A program made the translations under genes and the position numbers. Shown here in pieces: positions 11,419 through 13,005 of a stretch of 13,005 nucleotides of DNA (position 1 is its first letter; the number at the start of each line of letters is the position of its first letter). Source of the stretch: Verrucomicrobiota bacterium (GTDB lineage: Bacteria; Verrucomicrobiota; Verrucomicrobiia; Limisphaerales; UBA11358); the NCBI GenBank assembly GCA_021323835.1, contig JAJPKI010000306.1, positions 1 to 13,005 of the forward strand. Direction: 5' to 3'. A model generated the notes under the pieces. The model searched no databases. It was not told where the DNA came from and saw only the letters and a program-made list of their open reading frames with translations.

Positions 11419-13005
11419 ATTGGTTTTGTAGATGATGTAGAACCGTTGCGGCACGTTTGTGCTGCTCGTGTCGGTCCACGACATCGCCGCCGAGCCGGTC
11501 AAGTTCGTGGCGATGGTTGTCCACGTCGTGTCGGTGAGATTGCTCTTGTAAGCAATCGCGTAAACGTCGCCCGTCGCAGCAGACCAATTCAATTTCATTC
11601 CGCTGGTGGCAGAAACTTTGGCTGCCGAATCCACGTGGACGCTGGCCGCAAGTTTTTGCGCGGAAGTCCAATTGGCTGAATTGGTCGTGCCGCCGGACGA
11701 AGTAGAATTCGTAGAACCGAGTGCGGATTTGCCTGCGTAATCGAACGTGGCTTTGCCGTTGTAGAGCGCGTAGTCCATGCCTTGCAACGTTTGGCCTTCG
11801 AGACCAACCGCGCTGGCGGGAACTTCGAGCTTCACCCACCCGCCGGTCGCAGGCAACGCGCCCGCGTAATAGCGGCTGCTCGTGCCGTTCGAACCGTAGC
11901 CGATGCTGTTCGTGCCCCAATAGGCGCGATGTTCCCAACTGCCGTTCGCGTCGTTCCACGAGAGCATGACTTCGCTCGGCGGACTCGCCGGGTCGAGATA
12001 AACGTAGGCGAAAACTTTGTCGCCAGTATTTACCGCGAGCCTTTGTGAAGCATAATTGAAATAATGCTCGTGCAATCCAGCCGCGTTCGCGGATTGATGC
12101 GCTTTCGTGCCGGAGAATGGAGCGGGACTGGTCGTCACCCAATTCCACGTGTCGCCGCCATCGGACGTGCCGCTGGCACCGGCTGGTAATGCGTCGTCAA
12201 CCCACACAGCATTCGTGTAAGTCGTGGTTGTGGAATTCGTCGTCGAACCTCCGCCTGTCGAATTTGTCGTGGAACCACCGCCGGTGGAATTGGTCGTGCC
12301 ACCACCGGTGGAATTGGTTGTCGCGACATAATTCGTCGTGATGTTCATCGTTGTGAAATACTGCGAGCCGAGGTTGTAGCTCGGGTCGGTGTTCAAGGTG
12401 AGCAGAATCGTTTCCGGATTTGCGCCGGTTTCGTTGCCAATCGCTTTGATGACGAGATTGGTCGAGCTTGCGCCTTTTGGAATCACGATGGTCTGCGGCA
12501 TGTCGCCGTTCGGCGTGCGATAATCGTCCCATTTCACCGCAGAACCGGCCATCGTAAAGTTGATGGTAATCGCATTCGTGACCGGTGATGCGGTCGTGAA
12601 CGTGAACACGCCGTAATTCGTCGTGCCGATTTGTGCGTTCGGAACGCTTGCGGTAACGCTGACGGTCGGCAATGAATTCACCGCGAAGAAATTCGTCACG
12701 GCAAACACGCGACGGCCGTCTGGCCAATTTGCTTCGGCTTCAATCCAGGCAGAACCGTAATTGGTCGGCGTGAACGTGAAGCTCGAACCGTAGCTCGGTT
12801 CCGCGCCTTGCGCTTCCCACACGATGCGCGCGCCGCTCAAATCCATGCCCGGAACGTTGAGCGTCACGGTCATCGGTTGTCCTTGCGACGGCGCGTTGGT
12901 TGCGACGATGTTTGCATTCGCATAAGTCCACGCCTGTGTCTTGAGCGAAGTCATTCCGGCCAACGTCGCCGCGGTGGCGAAGTTTTTGACGGTGTCATCC
13001 GTTGA
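11416..13005 (-). CDS. C-terminal part of a large modular extracellular protein (partial)
   Basis: The frame is open to the right edge, so the true start and N-terminal function are missing; 529 residues are visible. Counting from the in-frame TTG at 12963: an immunoglobulin-like beta domain (about 25-95, with A-R-I-V-W-E and D-G-R-R-V-F-A), a Calx-beta-like domain (about 98-208, with G-V-F-T-F-T, the D-D-Y loop, I-P-K-G-A and E-T-I-L-L-T-L), a T/N/S/G repeat linker (about 214-250), a roughly 160-residue module beginning V-W-V-D-D-A-L-P-A-G-A, with K-A-H-Q-S, V-Y-L-D-P and W-E-H-R-A-Y-W-G, and a second linker. Last is a C-terminal beta domain (S-N-L-T-D-T-T-W-T-T-I ... Q-R-F-Y-I-I-Y). The middle module recurs in secreted environmental-bacterial proteins as far as I recall; I cannot name its family. 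Low charge and Thr/Ser/Asn richness fit secretion. Adhesion or polysaccharide binding is inference. No PEP-CTERM or LPXTG tail is present. Confidence 0.8.
   Translation of the reverse strand, partial: STDDTVKNFATAATLAGMTSLKTQAWTYANANIVATNAPSQGQPMTVTLNVPGMDLSGARIVWEAQGAEPSYGSSFTFTPTNYGSAWIEAEANWPDGRRVFAVTNFFAVNSLPTVSVTASVPNAQIGTTNYGVFTFTTASPVTNAITINFTMAGSAVKWDDYRTPNGDMPQTIVIPKGASSTNLVIKAIGNETGANPETILLTLNTDPSYNLGSQYFTTMNITTNYVATTNSTGGGTTNSTGGGSTTNSTGGGSTTNSTTTTYTNAVWVDDALPAGASGTSDGGDTWNWVTTSPAPFSGTKAHQSANAAGLHEHYFNYASQRLAVNTGDKVFAYVYLDPASPPSEVMLSWNDANGSWEHRAYWGTNSIGYGSNGTSSRYYAGALPATGGWVKLEVPASAVGLEGQTLQGMDYALYNGKATFDYAGKSALGSTNSTSSGGTTNSANWTSAQKLAASVHVDSAAKVSATSGMKLNWSAATGDVYAIAYKSNLTDTTWTTIATNLTGSAAMSWTDTSSTNVPQRFYIIYKTN
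12231..12317 (-). repeat. In-frame tandem repeat coding a TTNSTGGGS linker
   Basis: Units of 24-27 bp run in tandem and code for T-T-N-S-T-G-G-G-(S), about three full units plus a partial one. The DNA repeat contains CCACCGGTGG palindromes. It links the Calx-beta-like domain to the next module and is a likely site of copy-number variation. Confidence 0.8.

Noticed and set aside
11348..12148. Second minus-strand frame overlapping the secreted-protein gene
   Set aside because: Arg-rich shadow in another register that runs through the terminator and dyad; the overlapping frame has clear beta-domain content.
12231..12317. CRISPR-like repeats in the secreted-protein gene
   Set aside because: The units are contiguous, in frame and code a T-T-N-S-T-G-G-G linker; there are no unique spacers.

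Overview
The window is about 13 kb of ordinary bacterial chromosome with a mid-range base composition. It most resembles a soil or freshwater verrucomicrobium of the Pedosphaera/Limisphaerales kind. The grounds are the family-level look of the proteins, the large secreted protein with Calx-beta-like and W-x-x-I/FY-type C-terminal modules, the long-type IspH, the small palindromic repeats between and inside genes, and the near absence of Shine-Dalgarno motifs. This placement is inference; no rRNA gene is present to confirm it.

Layout, left to right. (1) 178-1388, plus strand: a two-gene unit overlapping by ATGA, coding for a 129-residue minimal protein-kinase-like protein and a complete PP2C phosphatase, followed by a 67-bp double-hairpin element. 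(2) 3439-1531, minus strand: a nitrogen unit, glnB/glnK (PII) then amt (ammonium channel). It has a good sigma-54-type promoter match upstream and a strong intrinsic terminator downstream. (3) 3695-3772, minus: tRNA-Pro(UGG) with its own promoter and encoded CCA. (4) 3891-6294, plus: ispH (last step of the MEP isoprenoid pathway) and, 4 nt later, a dNTP triphosphohydrolase (dgt family). (5) 10876-6278, minus: a compact run hisH - recN - dapA - dapB - folK joining histidine, DNA-repair, lysine/peptidoglycan and folate genes. folK ends in a 17-bp tail-to-tail overlap with dgt. (6) 11179-10967, minus: a small orphan protein gene. (7) 13005-11416, minus: the C-terminal 529 residues of a large, modular, probably secreted protein that runs off the right edge, ending in a stop-codon dyad and an intrinsic terminator.

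I do not see a defence island, CRISPR array, prophage or secondary-metabolite cluster. The most unusual signal is a family of short palindromic elements. One 67-bp copy (1394-1460) is intergenic. A second element of the same length and architecture (8987-9053) sits inside recN, in frame, and adds 22 residues just before the C-terminal ATPase lobe. In both, the two arms differ from one another by compensatory changes that keep the hairpins paired. This resembles in logic the Rickettsia palindromic elements that insert into coding genes, but the sequence family here is different. A weaker single-arm relative lies between dapA and dapB, and another repeat-like tract precedes hisH.
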